From Anaeramoeba flamelloides (lineage: Eukaryota; Metamonada; Anaeramoebidae), in NCBI GenBank assembly GCA_027625915.1, contig JANTQA010000023.1, positions 9,114,001 through 9,178,000 on the forward strand: DNA of 64,000 bases. Reading direction: 5' to 3'. The notes under the pieces are model-generated. The model did no database searches and was not told where the DNA came from. It saw nothing but the letters and a program-made list of their open reading frames with translations. Both the position numbers and the translations under genes were made by a program. Positions 62,090-64,000 of the stretch are shown here, piece after piece; the first letter of the stretch is position 1, and each line of letters opens with the position of its first letter.

Positions 62090-62258
62090 AAAAGTGAATT
62101 TTTAGGTTAAAGTGATCTCTATTTATTATTTGCTACCACCTGAGAAATTAAATATAAAAATAATTTATATTATTATTTTGCTTTTACTTTTTGTTGAACT
62201 TTTGTTTGCTTTTTAATTTTTACTTTATGAAAAAAAAAGTTTCTTTTGTTTTCGAAAT

Positions 62259-62739
62259 TTAGTCTTGTTTTTTGTTTTGGATTTGTTTTTTGTGTTTCAT
62301 TGGGATACCACCTTCACGGAAGTTGTGTTTGAATCTTCTTGGAAGATTTTTCATGTATCTCATTCTTCCTGTTCCGAGAGTTCTTCTTCTTTTTGCTTTT
62401 GCGGCCCAATTATCTGTTAGTAATTAGTTTTAAAGAAACATCAAAATTCAAGAAAAAAAAAAAAAACAAACCATTTCAAATAAGTAATTCATTTTATGAC
62501 TTCTTAAGTGTATTTGTTTTTTAAAAACACCCCAACAAAGGTATTTTTTTTTTTTTTTTTTTATATTCCTATTTTATTTTAAAAAAGGAAAGTCCCTTAC
62601 ATTTTCTCATTTTAGAGCTTGGGTATCCACAGCTTGAACATTTATGCTTTTGAATATGATAAGATCTTTTTCCACATCTTCTACATAACATGTGGGATTT
62701 GTTACCTCTTTTACCTTGGGCTTGTGTACCTTTGGTCAT
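62259..62739 (-). CDS. RPL37: 60S ribosomal protein eL37
   Basis: Exon 1 62739-62601 and exon 2 62413-62259, phase 1, 97 residues, the normal family length. It begins [19 protein letters not shown] and contains the zinc-binding [10 protein letters not shown] and KCSSCGYPS pairs. The splice completes Tyr in [14 protein letters not shown], and GTGRMRYM and FREGGIPMK follow, as in all eL37. It is a small rRNA-binding component of the large ribosomal subunit. The intron is 187 bases with donor GTAAGG and acceptor AACAG. The start is about 115 bases from the divergent start of the small hypothetical gene on the other strand, so the two may share a promoter region. Confidence 0.97.
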
Positions 62740-62853
62740 TTGAATAAACTATCAAATAAAAATCTATTGAAATAAAAAAAAATGAAAAAACCTTATTAAA
62801 AGAAACCTTGAAAACACTTATTTAAAGGTTGGAACCAAAATTTGTCTTGGCTC

Positions 62854-63143
62854 ATGTCAACCAGTCGCACTCAAGATGAAGCAAATCATTATAGTACGTG
62901 TTTAAAGCTTTAGGATTTACTTTTTACTTTATAAAAATTTTCATAACCAACCAAATTGCAGAGACAATTTTCAACAAAAACCTTGAAGATTGTTTTCTTG
63001 GATATATTTTGGTTGATTTCTTTTCCTATGTACTTTCAAGGAAAGTTGTTATTGTGTTTTCAATTCCTATTATCCTAAAAAATTTTGACAAGAAAAAACT
63101 AATTACTAATCTTTTTGAAAAAACAAAGTACAAAATCAAGTAA
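62854..63143 (+). CDS. Small hypothetical protein, two exons
   Basis: Exons 62854-62893 and 62962-63143, phase 1, 73 residues starting MSTSRTQDEANHYK, TAA stop. The donor GTACGT and acceptor TTGCAG are good, and the intron is 68 bases. A hydrophobic middle (DCFLGYILVDFFSYVLS, then VVIVFSIPIIL) is followed by a Lys-rich end, so a membrane association is conceivable. No family recognised. It lies between eL37 and eL41 with its 5' end facing eL37; it could also be a non-coding leader of the eL41 transcript. Confidence 0.4.
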
Positions 63144-63285
63144 CTTTCAAATTTGTTATCCTAAAAAGAATCTTTAAAAAACTTGAGGAATTCTATTGAA
63201 GCAACTGTTTGTTTCTTGTTTGAAAAAGAAAACAAAATTTTTGTTTTCATTTTTTTATTTATTTATTTAAAAATTCTTAATTAAA

Positions 63286-63363
63286 ATGCGTGCCAAGTGG
63301 AAAAAGAAAAGAATGAGAAGACTTAAAAGAAGAAGAAGAAGATTAAAAAAGAGAGCAAAATAA
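63286..63363 (+). CDS. RPL41: 60S ribosomal protein eL41
   Basis: A 25-residue protein, MRAKWKKKRMRRLKRRRRRL followed by KKRAK and TAA, identical in design and length to eL41 across eukaryotes, the shortest ribosomal protein. The A-rich context before the ATG (TTAAA) is typical of start sites here. It is intronless. Confidence 0.97.
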   Translation: MRAKWKKKRMRRLKRRRRRLKKRAK

Positions 63364-64000
63364 ATCAACCTTATTAATTGTGCTTCTTTTCTTGTTGCTG
63401 CTGTCAAGAAAAGAAAAAAAAATATTTAACCTATTTCTTGTTAATACACATATTAGACAAAAATAAATTATTAGGCTTTTGTTCTTCTTTTTTATGTTTA
63501 ACCTTTTTACTTTTTTTTCTTTTTTTAGTTTTTGCTTTTCTTTTTTACGTTTCGTAATTTTTTATATGAAAGAAGAAAATTGAAAATCTCAGAATTCACA
63601 AAAAACAAACCGAAAAGTTTTATTTTTTGGTTCTTCAAGATCCTTAAAAAGCCCAAACCTTTCCTACTCTTCACAACAAAATTTTAAATCCTGTTAAAAT
63701 CAAATTAACAGTATCGAAACCTTTAAGGTTTACAATCCCTGAAATTTGAAAAAAGATTATCTTGTGTAGGGTGTAGTGGCTTGTTAATTTGGTTTTTCGC
63801 TGATCGATCTTGTACTTGGTATGGATTTTAAGAGTGGTTCAAAATGTTAATTTTTGACAATTTATTTTTTTTTTTTTCGAAATTCGAATTGAAGAGTTTA
63901 AGATTAAGTGGCTGGGACGTAAGTTATAAAAAAATATGGTTTGTAGGTTGTTGATTGAAATTTTTAATTAAGTTTGGTTTTATTGGGAGCTTTTAAAAAA
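63364..64000. other. Spacer downstream of eL41
   Basis: Contains the presumed 3' UTR of eL41 and an A/G-rich stretch on the minus strand near 63480-63550 encoding Lys-rich peptide with stops. The last 250 bases are somewhat richer in G and could be the flank of a gene outside the window. Nothing firm is seen. Confidence 0.4.

Larger units (their letters stand above)
58029..62258. other. Long A/T-rich spacer with simple repeats and a MITE
   Basis: About 4.2 kb without a credible coding frame. It holds the long ATT tract, a reverse family G fragment near 59215-59350 (complement of ATCATTTG and TTTCATTT-GATC blocks), the complete family B MITE, and a 40-base A run at 62048-62087. Confidence 0.55.

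Overview
The window is a piece of an AT-rich nuclear genome of a unicellular eukaryote. Evidence: spliceosomal GT-AG introns in most genes, eukaryotic ribosomal proteins eL37 and eL41, a DUSP-UBL-USP deubiquitinase, a G3BP-like NTF2+RRM protein, an RGS protein and a RasGAP receptor, all embedded in very A+T-rich spacer full of homopolymers and small inverted-repeat elements. Lysine/glutamate-rich low-complexity tracts, the protist-style signalling repertoire and a prokaryote-type DUF1805 gene suggest a free-living amoeboid, possibly anaerobic, protist (an Anaeramoeba-like or other amoebozoan-grade lineage). That placement is inference. All nine genes whose ends I can place confidently stop with TAA. 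I found no tRNA, rRNA or CRISPR array.

Layout. 1-7.6 kb: a minus-strand gene with repeated PH-like modules (2030-4477) between repeat-rich spacers. 7.6-12.6 kb: a minus-strand coiled-coil/RGS/DUF547 gene with a 2.0 kb intron. 12.6-17 kb: spacer with three different inverted-repeat elements. 17.1-18.1 kb: an intronless helical-repeat protein with an organelle-like N-terminus. 18.8-22.0 kb: a small three-exon gene candidate and a decayed LINE carrying a foldback insertion. 22.1-28.6 kb: a minus-strand receptor with signal peptide, beta-sandwich, IPT/TIG, six EGF repeats, a membrane helix and a cytoplasmic RasGAP domain. 28.6-33.8 kb: spacer with one unusually GC-rich non-coding stretch. 33.8-41.7 kb: a USP4/11/15-type deubiquitinase whose catalytic domain is split by a 4.8 kb intron. 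41.7-46.8 kb: MITE cluster, including a nested insertion, and spacer. 46.8-48.4 kb: G3BP-like gene. 53.2-53.4 kb: DUF1805 gene. 54.0-58.0 kb: C2/transglutaminase-like (CC2D2A/CEP76-type) gene. 62.3-63.4 kb: eL37, a small hypothetical gene and eL41.

The genes are independently oriented housekeeping and signalling genes; there is no operon. Two of them (RGS-DUF547 and receptor RasGAP) switch off G-protein signalling of different classes (heterotrimeric and Ras-like). Gene models were assembled by hand from reading frame, splice phase and protein-family continuity. Splice phases are consistent at every junction given, but no transcript evidence was available.
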